Part shown: positions 9,404-18,018 of the stretch, piece by piece
Layout: the number at the start of each line of letters is the position of its first letter
Position numbering within the stretch: position 1 is the first letter of the stretch
Assembly: GCA_021604645.1 (NCBI GenBank)
Contig: BQJJ01000003.1
Span: 112,551 to 176,550, forward strand
Length of the DNA stretch: 64,000 nt
Direction of reading: 5' to 3'
Source of the DNA: Methyloligella sp.
GTDB taxonomy: Bacteria; Pseudomonadota; Alphaproteobacteria; Rhizobiales; HXMU1428-3
Made by a program: the position numbers and the translations under genes
The notes under the pieces: model-generated
Database searches by the model: none
Told to the model about the DNA's origin: nothing
Seen by the model: the letters and a program-made list of their open reading frames with translations, nothing else

Positions 9404-10657
9404 ATGGCTGAACAGGTATCTTCTTACCCTGAAATTGCCCCACTCAAACTTCATGTGCCAGAGCCGGGGTGCCGGCCTGGAGATACGCCTGATTTTTCCG
9501 AATTTGAAATTCCTCGTGCTGGTGCTGTTCCCAAACCAGAACTCGATGCTTCTGCCGATGATATGCTTGATTTGGCGTTTTCGATTATTCGCGTTTTGAA
9601 CAAAGAGGGGGAGGCAGTTGGCCCGTGGGTTGACGATTTGTCGCCTGATGATTTGAAGCAGGGGCTTCGTCATATGATGCTGCTTCGTGCCTATGATACG
9701 CGAATGATGACAGCGCAGAGACAAGGTAAGACAAGTTTTTATATGCAGCACCGCGGTGAAGAAGCTGTTTCTTGCGCGTTTCAGGTGGCATTGAAAAAAG
9801 GGGATATGAATTTTCCAACGTACCGCCAAGCAGGGTTGTTGATTGCTGGTGGCTATCCGATGGAAAAAATGATGAACCAGATTTATTCCAACGAGGCTGA
9901 CCCACTGCATGGGCGCCAGATGCCGGTTTTATTCTCTGCTAAGGACTATGGATTTTTTTCAATTTCAGGAAATTTAGGAACGCAATATATTCAGGCGGTT
10001 GGCTGGGCAATGGCTTCTGCCATTCGTCATGATAGCAAGATTGCTGCGGCCTGGGTTGGTGATGGGGCAACTGCTGAAGGTGATATTCATTCGGCGATGG
10101 TTTTTGCGTCGACCTACAAGGCGCCGATTGTGATGAATATTGTCAATAATCAATGGGCGATTTCGACGTTCCAAGGGATTGCGCGAGGAGGAGCCGGAAC
10201 TTTTGCTTCGCGAGGCCACGGGTTTGGTATTCCTTCTGTTCGGGTTGATGGCAATGATTACTTGGCAGTTTATGCAGTTGCAAAATGGGCTGCGCTTCGT
10301 GCACGTAGTGGTTTTGGACCAACAATTATTGAATATGTGACGTATCGTGCAGGAGGGCATTCTAGCTCTGATGATCCTTCAGCTTATAGAGGAAGTGCTG
10401 AGGGGGCAGCATGGCCACTTGGTGATCCGATTGAGCGTTTGAAGCAACATCTGATTACATTGGGTGCCTGGACAGAAGAACGACACGTACAGGCTGAAGC
10501 TGAAGTGATGGATGAAGTGAAGTTCATCCAAAAACAGGCGGAGGCCATTGGTACCCTGACCTCTGGTCATTTGCCGTCTGGGCGAGATATGTTTGAGGGG
10601 GTTTATGAGATCATGCCGCCGCATCTGGTGCGTCAGCGTAGAGAGGCAGGGTATTGA
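9404..10657 (+). CDS. bkdA1: 2-oxoisovalerate dehydrogenase E1 component, alpha subunit
   Basis: The alpha subunit of the thiamine-diphosphate-dependent decarboxylase in the branched-chain 2-oxo acid dehydrogenase complex, which converts the keto acids of Val, Leu and Ile to acyl groups for transfer to E2 lipoyl. The ThDP/Mg motif GDGATAEGD … NN is at about residues 217-247. The conserved phosphorylation-loop-like segment YRAGGHSSSDDPSAYR and the N-terminal extension typical of bacterial bkd E1 alpha are present. I chose ATG 9404, preceded by GCGGAGGAAAATT, over a longer in-frame start, giving 417 residues. The gene opens a tight three-gene operon with E1 beta and E2. Confidence 0.93.
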   Translation: MAEQVSSYPEIAPLKLHVPEPGCRPGDTPDFSEFEIPRAGAVPKPELDASADDMLDLAFSIIRVLNKEGEAVGPWVDDLSPDDLKQGLRHMMLLRAYDTRMMTAQRQGKTSFYMQHRGEEAVSCAFQVALKKGDMNFPTYRQAGLLIAGGYPMEKMMNQIYSNEADPLHGRQMPVLFSAKDYGFFSISGNLGTQYIQAVGWAMASAIRHDSKIAAAWVGDGATAEGDIHSAMVFASTYKAPIVMNIVNNQWAISTFQGIARGGAGTFASRGHGFGIPSVRVDGNDYLAVYAVAKWAALRARSGFGPTIIEYVTYRAGGHSSSDDPSAYRGSAEGAAWPLGDPIERLKQHLITLGAWTEERHVQAEAEVMDEVKFIQKQAEAIGTLTSGHLPSGRDMFEGVYEIMPPHLVRQRREAGY

Positions 10658-10659
10658 TC

Positions 10660-11673
10660 ATGGTACAAATGACGATGATATCTGCTATTCAAAATGCTCA
10701 TGATCTGGCCATGGAAAAAGATGATCGGGTCGTCGTCTATGGCGAAGATGTTGGTTTTTTTGGGGGTGTGTTTCGCTGTACTGCAGGCTTGCAGGAAAAA
10801 TATGGAAAAAATCGCTGCTTTGATGCGCCGATTAGTGAGAATGGGATTGTGGGCAGTGCCATTGGTATGGCGGCTTATGGCTTGAGGCCTGTGATTGAAA
10901 TTCAATTTGCTGATTATATGTACCCGGCTTATGACCAGATTGTTAGTGAAGCGGCGCGCATACGTCATCGGTCCAATGGTGATTTTACTTGCCCTATGGT
11001 GATCAGGATGCCTTGTGGTGGTGGTATTTTTGGGGGGCAAACCCATAGCCAAAGTCCTGAAGCTTTATTAACTCATGTTGCTGGTTTGAAGACGGTGATG
11101 CCGTCTAACCCTGTTGATGCGAAGGGATTGCTCTTGGCGGCTATTGAGGATCCTGACCCGGTTATTTTTTTAGAACCTAAGAGACTTTATAATGGACCGT
11201 TTGATGGTCATCATGAAAAGCCTATTGTTTCTTGGAGTAAGCATGAACTTGGAGCGGTTGAGGAAGATTATTATGTAACACCGCTTGGTAAAGCTGCTAT
11301 TCGGCGCTCAGGTGAGGCCGTTACTATTCTTAGTTATGGGACGATGGTCTATGTGGCAGAGGCTGCAGTAGAAGAAACCGGTGTCGACGCGGAAATTATT
11401 GATTTGCGAACGCTTGTCCCACTTGATTTAGAGACGATTGAAACTTCTATAAAGAAAACAGGGCGCTGTGTGATTGTGCATGAGGCGACGAAAACATCTG
11501 GCTTTGGGGCCGAGTTAGCGGCGCTTGTGCAAGAAGAGTTGTTTTATCATTTAGAAGCGCCTGTTGCACGTGTTACGGGGTGGGACACGCCCTATCCGCA
11601 TGCGCAGGAGTGGGATTATTTCCCAAGCCCGCAAAGGTTGGGCCGAAAAATCATCGAGACTTTGGAGAACTAA
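10660..11673 (+). CDS. bkdA2: 2-oxoisovalerate dehydrogenase E1 component, beta subunit
   Basis: The 337-residue beta subunit of the branched-chain keto acid decarboxylase. Family features include VVYGEDVGFFGGVFR near the N-terminus, GNGIVGSAIGMAAYGLRPV-type residues near 65-85, EIQFADYMYPAYDQI, and the C-terminal transketolase domain with VTILSYGTMVYVA and DLRTLVPLD. It pairs with E1 alpha into an alpha2-beta2 enzyme. ATG 10660 lies 2 nt after the E1 alpha stop, which indicates translational coupling; an upstream AGGCAGGG can serve as Shine-Dalgarno, and a further in-frame ATG at 10669 is possible. It sits second in the bkd operon. Confidence 0.93.
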   Translation: MVQMTMISAIQNAHDLAMEKDDRVVVYGEDVGFFGGVFRCTAGLQEKYGKNRCFDAPISENGIVGSAIGMAAYGLRPVIEIQFADYMYPAYDQIVSEAARIRHRSNGDFTCPMVIRMPCGGGIFGGQTHSQSPEALLTHVAGLKTVMPSNPVDAKGLLLAAIEDPDPVIFLEPKRLYNGPFDGHHEKPIVSWSKHELGAVEEDYYVTPLGKAAIRRSGEAVTILSYGTMVYVAEAAVEETGVDAEIIDLRTLVPLDLETIETSIKKTGRCVIVHEATKTSGFGAELAALVQEELFYHLEAPVARVTGWDTPYPHAQEWDYFPSPQRLGRKIIETLEN

Positions 11674-11677
11674 AAAC

Positions 11678-12997
11678 ATGAGTTTGCATACGATAAAATT
11701 ACCTGATGTGGGCGAGGGAATTGCGGAAGCTGAGCTTGTTGAATGGTCCGTTGCTGTCGGAGATGAAGTGAGCGAAGATGATGTGCTTGCTATTGTTATG
11801 ACTGACAAGGCGGCGATTGAAGTTTCGTCAAGTGTTTCAGGCAAAGTGATGTCTCTTGGCGGTGAGGTTGGTGAAGTGATGGCAATCGGATCTCTTCTCG
11901 TTGAGATTGAAATTGTAGCAGGTGAGGGTGTTGGGCCTGATGACGACGACCTTCAAAAAGAAGAGCTTAAACCTGATGCTGTTGATGTAAACTTCAGTAA
12001 AGAAAAACTTACTGAAGAGGAAGCTGCTGTTATTCCTACTGTTGTTAAGGAGGAGAGTGCTCAAGAGCTTCTTGAAAGGTATGATGAGAATGTTAAAACG
12101 CTGAATGTTACTTCTACTCCCCATGATAAGGTATTAGCGTCTCCTGCTGTTCGGGCGAGGGCGAAACGACTTGATATTGATTTGGGAGGTGTGCCCGGAT
12201 TTGGGCCTTTGGGGCGTATTCGGCACGAAGACCTGGATGATTATTTACTTGGTAATAAAGATTTTAAAATTAAACCTCAAATGCCTAGTCGACAATCGGA
12301 GGGGGATGTTACAGAAGTTAAAGTGATTGGTATGCGACGGAAAATTGCGGAACAGATGGCGCTTTCAAAGTCACGAATACCTCACATCACTTTGGTGGAA
12401 GAAATAGATGTGACAGCCTTGGAAGAGTTTCGCGCTGCTTTGAATGAGAAGTATTCATCGGTAAGGCCGAAACTAACTGTGCTTCCATTTTTGATGAAAG
12501 CTATGGTTGAGGCTCTGCACGAACAACCACAGTTTAATGCTCACTATGACGATGAACATGGAGTTATTCGGCAGAACTCGCTTGTTTCAATCGGTATCGC
12601 AGCGCAAACGGACAATGGTCTTACGGTGCCTGTTGTAAGTGATGTTGCCAGTCGGTCTTTATGGAATTGCGCTGAAGAGATTGTGCGACTTTCAACTCTT
12701 GCTCGTGATGGTAAGATTGGTGTGCAAGATTTGGGAGGGGGGACAATTACTCTTTCTTCTCTTGGCTCGCTTGGAGGGATTGTTTCAACGCCGATTATTA
12801 ATCACCCTGAAGTTGCTATTGTTGGCGTTAATAAAATTGCGATGCGACCAATTTGGGATGGAGAGGTGTTTAAACCTCGTAAAGTTATGAATTTATCTTC
12901 CGGGTTTGATCATCGGATTATTGATGGATTTGATGCTGCTGTTTTTGTTCAAAAACTTAAGACGTGCCTAGAAGCGCCTTACTCCCTTGTTGATTAG
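11678..12997 (+). CDS. bkdB: Branched-chain 2-oxo acid dehydrogenase E2 (dihydrolipoyl acyltransferase)
   Basis: E2 core of the complex, which moves the branched acyl group from lipoyl to CoA. It has one lipoyl domain (about 1-80; Lys44 in MTDKAAIEV is the lipoylation site), an acidic linker, a peripheral-subunit-binding domain (about 151-190; ASPAVRARAKRLDIDL) and the catalytic domain (about 205-439) with the active-site motif FDHRIIDG near residue 412. Length is 439 residues. ATG 11678 is 4 nt after the E1 beta stop with GGAG upstream. No E3 (dihydrolipoamide dehydrogenase) gene follows, so the complex must borrow an E3 encoded elsewhere. The next gene is convergent, 9 nt away. Confidence 0.93.
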   Translation: MSLHTIKLPDVGEGIAEAELVEWSVAVGDEVSEDDVLAIVMTDKAAIEVSSSVSGKVMSLGGEVGEVMAIGSLLVEIEIVAGEGVGPDDDDLQKEELKPDAVDVNFSKEKLTEEEAAVIPTVVKEESAQELLERYDENVKTLNVTSTPHDKVLASPAVRARAKRLDIDLGGVPGFGPLGRIRHEDLDDYLLGNKDFKIKPQMPSRQSEGDVTEVKVIGMRRKIAEQMALSKSRIPHITLVEEIDVTALEEFRAALNEKYSSVRPKLTVLPFLMKAMVEALHEQPQFNAHYDDEHGVIRQNSLVSIGIAAQTDNGLTVPVVSDVASRSLWNCAEEIVRLSTLARDGKIGVQDLGGGTITLSSLGSLGGIVSTPIINHPEVAIVGVNKIAMRPIWDGEVFKPRKVMNLSSGFDHRIIDGFDAAVFVQKLKTCLEAPYSLVD

Positions 12998-13006
12998 GAA
13001 TGTGGT

Positions 13007-13633
13007 TTAAGCGTTCATGAATGTATCTATTCTGCTTGAAACTTTTTCATAATCTGAATAGCCAGTTGCAATGAGAGAGGCGCTATCACCTTTTATAAAT
13101 AAGAGAGTTGGGAAGCCCTGAATGCCGATTTGCTGCACGGTTCCGAATTCATGAAAGATTTTTTGTTTGGCTGTATCTGAGGAGAACTCTTTCATGAAGG
13201 TCTTCGTTTCAATGCCGAAGTTTGTTGCTTGAGTTTTGATCACATCATCTGTGGTGATGATGTTACCTTCTGCGTAGTATGCTTTCTGTAAGTGATTAAA
13301 GAAATGCAGAGCTTTTGAGCTGCCCTCTAATTCTCTTAAGGTGGCAACGGCGCGGCAGGCTGGTTCTGTGTTATAAATCCAGCCGAGTTGATCAAGGATG
13401 GTATGATCGAACTTTTGGCTTGTTCGTTTGTTGACTTCTGTCCAATGGTGCAGGAGAAAGTCTTTCATTTTCTCATCAACCTTGACTTCGTTAGTTGGTC
13501 TGAGACCACCAAGAAGAATTTCAAACTCTAATTTGTCTTCATAATTTTCTAGAAGTTCAGTGATGACATTTGCAAAGCCCCAGCACCATGAGCACATTGG
13601 GTCTCCGACATAGAGTAATTTGGGATTTGTCAT
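13007..13633 (-). CDS. DsbA-family thiol oxidoreductase, FrnE-like
   Basis: A thioredoxin-fold protein of the DsbA/FrnE branch with the active-site motif C14-S-W-C17 in YVGDPMCSWCWGF, a helical insertion, and the cis-Pro region IQGFPTLLF near the C-terminus. There is no signal peptide, so it is probably cytoplasmic, as FrnE-like proteins are, and may act in disulfide exchange or isomerisation under oxidative stress. I place the start at ATG 13633, where homologues usually begin just before the first strand (208 residues). A longer start at 13672 adds 13 polar residues with no clear Shine-Dalgarno sequence. Confidence 0.82.
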   Translation of the reverse strand: MTNPKLLYVGDPMCSWCWGFANVITELLENYEDKLEFEILLGGLRPTNEVKVDEKMKDFLLHHWTEVNKRTSQKFDHTILDQLGWIYNTEPACRAVATLRELEGSSKALHFFNHLQKAYYAEGNIITTDDVIKTQATNFGIETKTFMKEFSSDTAKQKIFHEFGTVQQIGIQGFPTLLFIKGDSASLIATGYSDYEKVSSRIDTFMNA

Positions 13634-13881
13634 GTTTGAACTTTCATTAGTGATTATTGCTTTTTGTCTCATAACATTATCAGAGGTTTTAGCTTTTTAA
13701 AATGTCTGTTCACAAAGACGTTAAATCATTTATAAACTGAGAAGGTTTTTTGTTTTGATTTAGGTGAACTAAAAATAAACAAATACTGCTTTTAAACAGA
13801 TGTTAGGGGTGTCAGTTTCTTCTGACTGACTTCGTTATATATTTTTTATTCTCGATTTAACTTCATTATAGGATTGATTTA

Positions 13882-14709
13882 ATGGTTTCTTTCTTTGGTC
13901 TTGGGGGGCAGCCGAAACTGCGTCCATTTAAAGTGACAGACATGATGCAGGTGCTTGATATTATCGAGCAGCATGATGAGGATGATGCCGAAGAAGCCTA
14001 TCAAAACCTCCAAGAAAGTCATGAGGGGATGTTTGTTCTCTCAAAGGGCGGCAAAATTATTGGGGTGACCGGTGCTGATGCCGATGATCATGTGGAGGGG
14101 ATTTGCTGGCTTTCCTGGACATATGTGCATGAGGATTATCAGGGGCAAGGATTTGGCCGGATGATGTTTGAACAGTTACGTGGCATGCTCGAGGGGGGCG
14201 GTGTGCGGAGATTGTTTATTTCGACCAGTGATTATATGGAAGATGGAGTTGATTTATACGCCAAAGCAAAAGCCTTTTATCAGGCCATGGGGGCTCAGTT
14301 GGAGCTTAAAATCAATGATTATCATGATAGAAATGAAGCGCGGTTTATTTATGGGCTTGATGTTCCAGTTTTAGATTTTGAAAATACACCTGAGGCTCCA
14401 ACTGATGTTGGTGAGGCAGGGAGCATTTATTTTACAGGGTTAGACCCTTTGCCTGAAAGTAATGGTGGCTTTGGAATGAATTGGGTTGAAGAGATTGAAG
14501 GGGAGAGCCAGGGTGATAAAGTTCCGTTTGAAACCTTAAAAACAGCTGCGAAGCAACAAGGGGCTAGATTTCTTGTAGCTGCACCACCTTCTGTGTTTGA
14601 AAAAAGTGTTGAGCAAGGTTTGAAAGAGAGCGGTTTTCAAAAGGTTGGCAAATTAAAAGACTATTATGAAAAGTCGATTGATCAAGTTTATTGGGTTTGT
14701 TTTTTATAG
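13882..14709 (+). CDS. GNAT-family N-acetyltransferase with a degenerate C-terminal half
   Basis: A 275-residue protein. The first 155 residues are a GNAT acetyl-CoA-dependent acyltransferase: the acetyl-CoA loop is in HEDYQGQGFGRMMFEQL (Q-x-x-G-x-G), and the C-terminal strand motif in AKAFYQAMGAQ. The remaining 120 residues (FTGLDPLPESNGG … ESGFQKVGKLKDYYEKS) end in a pattern like the last helix and strands of a second GNAT fold, but without an acetyl-CoA motif. The acceptor substrate is unknown. An AGGA site precedes ATG 13882. It stands alone between a convergent and a co-directional gene. Confidence 0.75.
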   Translation: MVSFFGLGGQPKLRPFKVTDMMQVLDIIEQHDEDDAEEAYQNLQESHEGMFVLSKGGKIIGVTGADADDHVEGICWLSWTYVHEDYQGQGFGRMMFEQLRGMLEGGGVRRLFISTSDYMEDGVDLYAKAKAFYQAMGAQLELKINDYHDRNEARFIYGLDVPVLDFENTPEAPTDVGEAGSIYFTGLDPLPESNGGFGMNWVEEIEGESQGDKVPFETLKTAAKQQGARFLVAAPPSVFEKSVEQGLKESGFQKVGKLKDYYEKSIDQVYWVCFL

Positions 14710-14914
14710 TTTTTTGAATTTGAGGAGTAAGAACTTATCTCATTACCGCAAGCGAGTAATATAGTATTCCTGTAATATTAAATTATTGATTTTAACAAAA
14801 TTTTGTCGAAATTCAGTGATTATTAGCTTTTTTATTAGTTTAAGCTCGAGTATAAGCTTAAGTAAATTTGCCTTTTAGATAGGCAAGATGATTTTACCAT
14901 TCGGGGGAAATAAT

Positions 14915-15493
14915 ATGCGTTCTTTGGTTACGCTAGTTGCCGTTTTGTCTTTGGTTGTTAATTTAGCTGCTTGTGGGTCCAGTACTCCAGGGCCTGATTT
15001 GAACCAGGTTTTAAAGCGGACTGTTGCTGCGATGTCGGCATTAGAAAAGAAGCTTAAAGCTGATAATATCACTAAAATTGAACCGCAACATATGACTTTG
15101 CTTACATCGTTTATGCAGCATGTCATGAACCTTCAGCCTGCTTTTTATAAATCTAAAATTGCGATGAATTTGGAAAAAGATGCATCTTACACTGGCTATA
15201 GTGACACAAACGCTAATGGCAAAGTTGATGAGGGTGAGAAGAAGATTTTCAAGGTTGAGATTGATCAGGCTAACAACCGTATTTTGGCGACTGATACATC
15301 TGGGACGACGACATCTAGTAGTTTTTCTGGGACAGGCCTTTTAGCTGGGTTGTTGATCGGTAGTTTACTTAACAGACAACGTGCAGCAGGCGTTAATCCG
15401 AATTCATTTAACAATCGGAAAGTGACGCCAGCTTCCAAATATTCTAGCTCGCGCTCCAAAGCACGCTCAGGCGGTGTTTTTGGTGGTAAGTAG
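14915..15493 (+). CDS. Putative lipoprotein with single EF-hand-like loop
   Basis: I do not recognise a family. The 192-residue product starts with a hydrophobic helix and a lipobox LAAC (Cys near residue 22), so it should be lipid-anchored. The mature part contains one calcium-loop-like segment, DTNANGKVDEGE (D-x-N-x-N-G-x-V-D-x-x-E), then a Ser/Gly-rich stretch with a short hydrophobic patch (GTGLLAGLLIGSLL) and a basic, Ser-rich tail ending SGGVFGGK. GGGGGAAATAAT before ATG 14915 is an excellent ribosome-binding site; an ATG at 14888 would bury the signal. A terminator follows it. Confidence 0.7.
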   Translation: MRSLVTLVAVLSLVVNLAACGSSTPGPDLNQVLKRTVAAMSALEKKLKADNITKIEPQHMTLLTSFMQHVMNLQPAFYKSKIAMNLEKDASYTGYSDTNANGKVDEGEKKIFKVEIDQANNRILATDTSGTTTSSSFSGTGLLAGLLIGSLLNRQRAAGVNPNSFNNRKVTPASKYSSSRSKARSGGVFGGK

Positions 15494-15524
15494 GGGCAAT
15501 TCCCTATTTAATGAATGATGATTT

Positions 15525-15562
15525 TATAGCCCTCTTTTATTAAAAAAGGGGGCTATATTTTT
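15525..15562 (+). terminator. Rho-independent terminator after the EF-hand lipoprotein
   Basis: TATAGCCCTCTTTT pairs with AAAAGGGGGCTATA across a short loop and is followed by TTTTTAAG. It ends the lipoprotein transcript 35 bp before the next gene. Confidence 0.8.
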
Positions 15563-15596
15563 AAGTGCAATTGGTTAAAAAATAAAAGAGACAAAA

Positions 15597-17183
15597 ATGG
15601 ACGCGGATAAATTTGAGAATGATGATGATGGTTTGTATCGGGATTTGCCGCCTGCAAAAGCGTTTATCCTTTTGCTGTCTATTTCCATTGTTGCACTTTG
15701 CGGCATTGTTTATGAACTGATTATTGGAACTGTCTCCAGCTATCTTTTAGGCAATAGTGTTTATCAATTTTCATTGACCATTGGCTTCTTTATGTTTGCC
15801 ATGGGAGTTGGGTCTTATTTAAGTAAATTTATTAGATCCAATTTAATTGAGAATTTTATCTATGTCGAAATTGTTTTGGCACTAGTCGGCGGTGTTTGCT
15901 CTCTCTCTCTTTTTATGACCTTTCCGTTTGCTCCTTTTCTTTATAAATTTGTGATGTTCTTTTTCATCTTTACGATCGGAATTTTGGTAGGGTTGGAAAT
16001 TCCACTTTTAACGCGGGTGCTCTCTCAAGTTAGTGGGACGCGGCGTTCAATTGCGAATGTGATGTCGCTTGATTATATTGGGGCGCTGATTGGTTCAGTT
16101 GCGTTTCCATTAATGTTGCTACCAAGTCTGGGACTTATTCGTGCGTCTTTTGCAATTGGGCTTATCAATGTTTTTGTAGCGCTTTTGAATATTATCTACC
16201 TGAAGGCCTACTTGAGAAATTTTAAAAAGTTTTTGCTACTTGCTGGTTCTATTTTTGTCATTCTGCTTATTTTTGTTTTGCTGGGCTCACGCATAACTTC
16301 TTTTGCTCAGCAACATCTTTATTTTGATGAAGTGATTTGGCGCAAGCAAACTCCCTATCAAAATCTAGTCGTTACACGTGATTGGCAAAAAAAGGATCTA
16401 CGTCTTTTTATTGATGGACATATTCAGTTTTCGGGTGCTGATGAGCATCGCTATCATGAAGCTCTTGTACATCCTGTTATGAGTTATAAGGGGCCTGCGA
16501 AATCAGTTCTTGTTATGGGGGGAGGTGACGGACTGGCTGTTCGTGAGCTTTTAAAATACCCTTCTATTGAGCATATTGATTTGGTTGATATTGACCCTGC
16601 CATGACAAAGCTTGGTCAATCCTTTGCCCCTTTAAAACAATTAAATAAAGATAGCCTGGCTGATAAGCGTGTTGCCATTCATAATGTTGATGGCTTTGTT
16701 TTTATTAAAAAAGCGGGACGTCTTTATGACCGGATTATACTTGATTTTCCTGACCCGCATAATGAGGCCATTTCAAAGCTTTATTCAGTTGAGTTTTACA
16801 CAATGGTGAAACGGCGTATGGCTGAAGGAGGCGTGCTTGTTTCTCAATCTTCGTCTCCGTTTTTTGCACGTAAGACTTTTTGGGCTATTGGCGATACTTT
16901 AAATGCCGTTTTTCCTGAGACGCTGAGCTATCACATCGCTATTCCGGCTTTTGGCATTTGGGGCTTTCATATGGCTGAAAAGAATGCGCCTGCTTCACCT
17001 GGCTCTATTGTATCTGATACGAGATATTTAACTGATGACGTCTTTCGTGCTGCGCAGGTTTTTGGAAAAGATATTTCCTCGCCTCGTCTGAACAAAGTGA
17101 ATTCAATTTTTGAACCGGTTCTTTATCAACTCTATCTTGAAGATTTAAATGGTAAGCTGGCCGTAGACCCTCCAAAATTATAA
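15597..17183 (+). CDS. Membrane-anchored spermidine-synthase-like protein
   Basis: A 528-residue fusion of about seven membrane helices (roughly residues 20-225) with a cytosolic polyamine-aminopropyltransferase-like Rossmann domain (about 250-480). The SAM/decarboxy-SAM glycine loop reads VLVMGGGDGLAVRE, the acidic strand DLVDIDPAM, and the active-site strand ILDFPDP. This is the SpeE-with-membrane-domain family, whose substrate is uncertain; proteins of this shape occur without SpeD and may transfer something other than an aminopropyl group. No SpeD lies in the window. The start ATG 15597 follows a weak purine run. Confidence 0.8.
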   Translation: MDADKFENDDDGLYRDLPPAKAFILLLSISIVALCGIVYELIIGTVSSYLLGNSVYQFSLTIGFFMFAMGVGSYLSKFIRSNLIENFIYVEIVLALVGGVCSLSLFMTFPFAPFLYKFVMFFFIFTIGILVGLEIPLLTRVLSQVSGTRRSIANVMSLDYIGALIGSVAFPLMLLPSLGLIRASFAIGLINVFVALLNIIYLKAYLRNFKKFLLLAGSIFVILLIFVLLGSRITSFAQQHLYFDEVIWRKQTPYQNLVVTRDWQKKDLRLFIDGHIQFSGADEHRYHEALVHPVMSYKGPAKSVLVMGGGDGLAVRELLKYPSIEHIDLVDIDPAMTKLGQSFAPLKQLNKDSLADKRVAIHNVDGFVFIKKAGRLYDRIILDFPDPHNEAISKLYSVEFYTMVKRRMAEGGVLVSQSSSPFFARKTFWAIGDTLNAVFPETLSYHIAIPAFGIWGFHMAEKNAPASPGSIVSDTRYLTDDVFRAAQVFGKDISSPRLNKVNSIFEPVLYQLYLEDLNGKLAVDPPKL

Positions 17184-17411
17184 AACGTGGTTTGTTTTGA
17201 ACGGCCTTTACTTCTTTATAGATTTTAATATCATTCACTAGAGCATTCCTCTTTTGGGTGATTTTAATTGAATGCTTAGTGTTTTATTATGGCGTCTGTT
17301 TTTTCTAAAACCGTAATCTACTTTGTGTAGTGGATCGCTCTAATAGTTCCAACTTTGATAGCAGGCCGATATTTTTTGCTTTTAAATATTAACAGGCTTC
17401 ATAATTTTAAC

Positions 17412-17443
17412 TTGTCGTTAGCATGTGCAATGTATATACATTG
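17412..17443 (+). promoter_or_regulatory. Promoter with overlapping 16-bp palindrome, upstream of the small RHH-like gene
   Basis: A -35 TTGTCG (17412-17417) and a -10 TATACA (17435-17440) are separated by 17 bp. A perfect 16-bp palindrome, CAATGTATATACATTG (17428-17443), covers the -10 element. Its position, 38 bp before the ribbon-helix-helix candidate's start codon, is what an autoregulatory operator would look like. The palindrome is seen directly; the regulation is inferred. Confidence 0.5.
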
Positions 17444-17481
17444 AATATCCAAAGCATAGCTGGCGCGGATCGGATGTTTTT

Positions 17482-17664
17482 ATGTCAGAGAAAAAAGTGC
17501 GAAAGAAAAAAAATCCTAAAGATAGCCAGTTGGTTATTCGGATTAATCGTGCTGACAGGGATCAATTCGTTGAGTTGTGTGAGGATTTGGAAAGCAGTGC
17601 CGCAAGAGAAATTCGTAAATTTATGAAGCGCTTTGTTGCGGATCATAAGAAGAAATCGAAATAA
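17482..17664 (+). CDS. Small ribbon-helix-helix-like protein (60 aa)
   Basis: A 60-residue basic protein, MSEKKVRKKKNPKDSQ then LVIRINRADRDQFVELCEDL and a helix ending REIRKFMKRFVADHKKKSK. One beta strand (SQLVIRI) followed by two helices fits the Arc/CopG ribbon-helix-helix fold, whose members dimerise and insert the strands into the DNA major groove. I start at ATG 17482, which removes a poorly conserved-looking 19-residue extension from 17425; the Shine-Dalgarno (GGAT) is weak. A palindrome over the upstream promoter supports a DNA-binding, self-regulating role. No toxin gene follows, so antitoxin status is not supported. Confidence 0.6.
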   Translation: MSEKKVRKKKNPKDSQLVIRINRADRDQFVELCEDLESSAAREIRKFMKRFVADHKKKSK

Positions 17665-17726
17665 TTTCTTGAGCCTGTTTTTCTATTAATTTGTATTAAA
17701 TCTTTAAATTAATGGAGTTAGATCCG

Positions 17727-17843
17727 ATGGCATCTAAAAAAGTAAAATCTATCAAAAAAGACATTAAAGCAGTTAAGAAGAAAATTGTTAAGCAAGAGTC
17801 AAAGCTGAAAAAAGCTAAAAAAGCTCTTAAAAAAGCTGCTTAA
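17727..17843 (+). CDS. Lysine-rich 38-residue peptide
   Basis: A tiny gene, ATG 17727 to TAA 17843, with GGAG about 10 nt upstream and a strong terminator 11 bp after the stop. The peptide (MASKKVKSIKKDIKAVKKK … KKAKKALKKAA) contains only K, A, S, V, I, L, D, E and Q after the initiator, with hydrophobic residues every three to four positions, so it should form a highly basic amphipathic helix or coiled coil. It resembles the lysine-rich tails of histone H1-like proteins, but no family can be assigned. An in-frame ATG at 17712 lacks a ribosome-binding site. It may be co-transcribed with the upstream ribbon-helix-helix gene (62 bp gap). Confidence 0.6.
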   Translation: MASKKVKSIKKDIKAVKKKIVKQESKLKKAKKALKKAA

Positions 17844-17854
17844 TTGTTGTTTTT

Positions 17855-17891
17855 AAAAAGCCAGCATTCTGACGAGGATGCTGGCTTTTTG
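17855..17891 (+). terminator. Rho-independent terminator after the lysine-rich peptide gene
   Basis: AAAAAGCCAGCAT pairs perfectly with ATGCTGGCTTTTT over a 10-nt loop; the stem ends in a T run. It closes the ribbon-helix-helix / lysine-rich peptide unit. Confidence 0.88.
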
Positions 17892-18018
17892 TTATTTCTG
17901 ATCCCTTAAGGTAACACCTGCGGGTTATCCCCTCTTAATTCCTTGTGTTTTTATAGCGTTAGTTGACAGCATCCCATAATCAGTTTTCAATTACGGCCAA
18001 CTCTGGGAGGTTGGTGAG

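Noticed and set aside
9263..9910. 215-codon minus-strand open frame opposite bkdA1
   Set aside because: It is antisense to a certain gene, rich in His, Arg and Asn in a way typical of shadow frames, and has no ribosome-binding site.
17482..17843. RHH-like protein and lysine-rich peptide considered as a toxin-antitoxin pair
   Set aside because: The second product is a simple basic helix with no toxin fold, and type II pairs usually overlap; the gap here is 62 bp.
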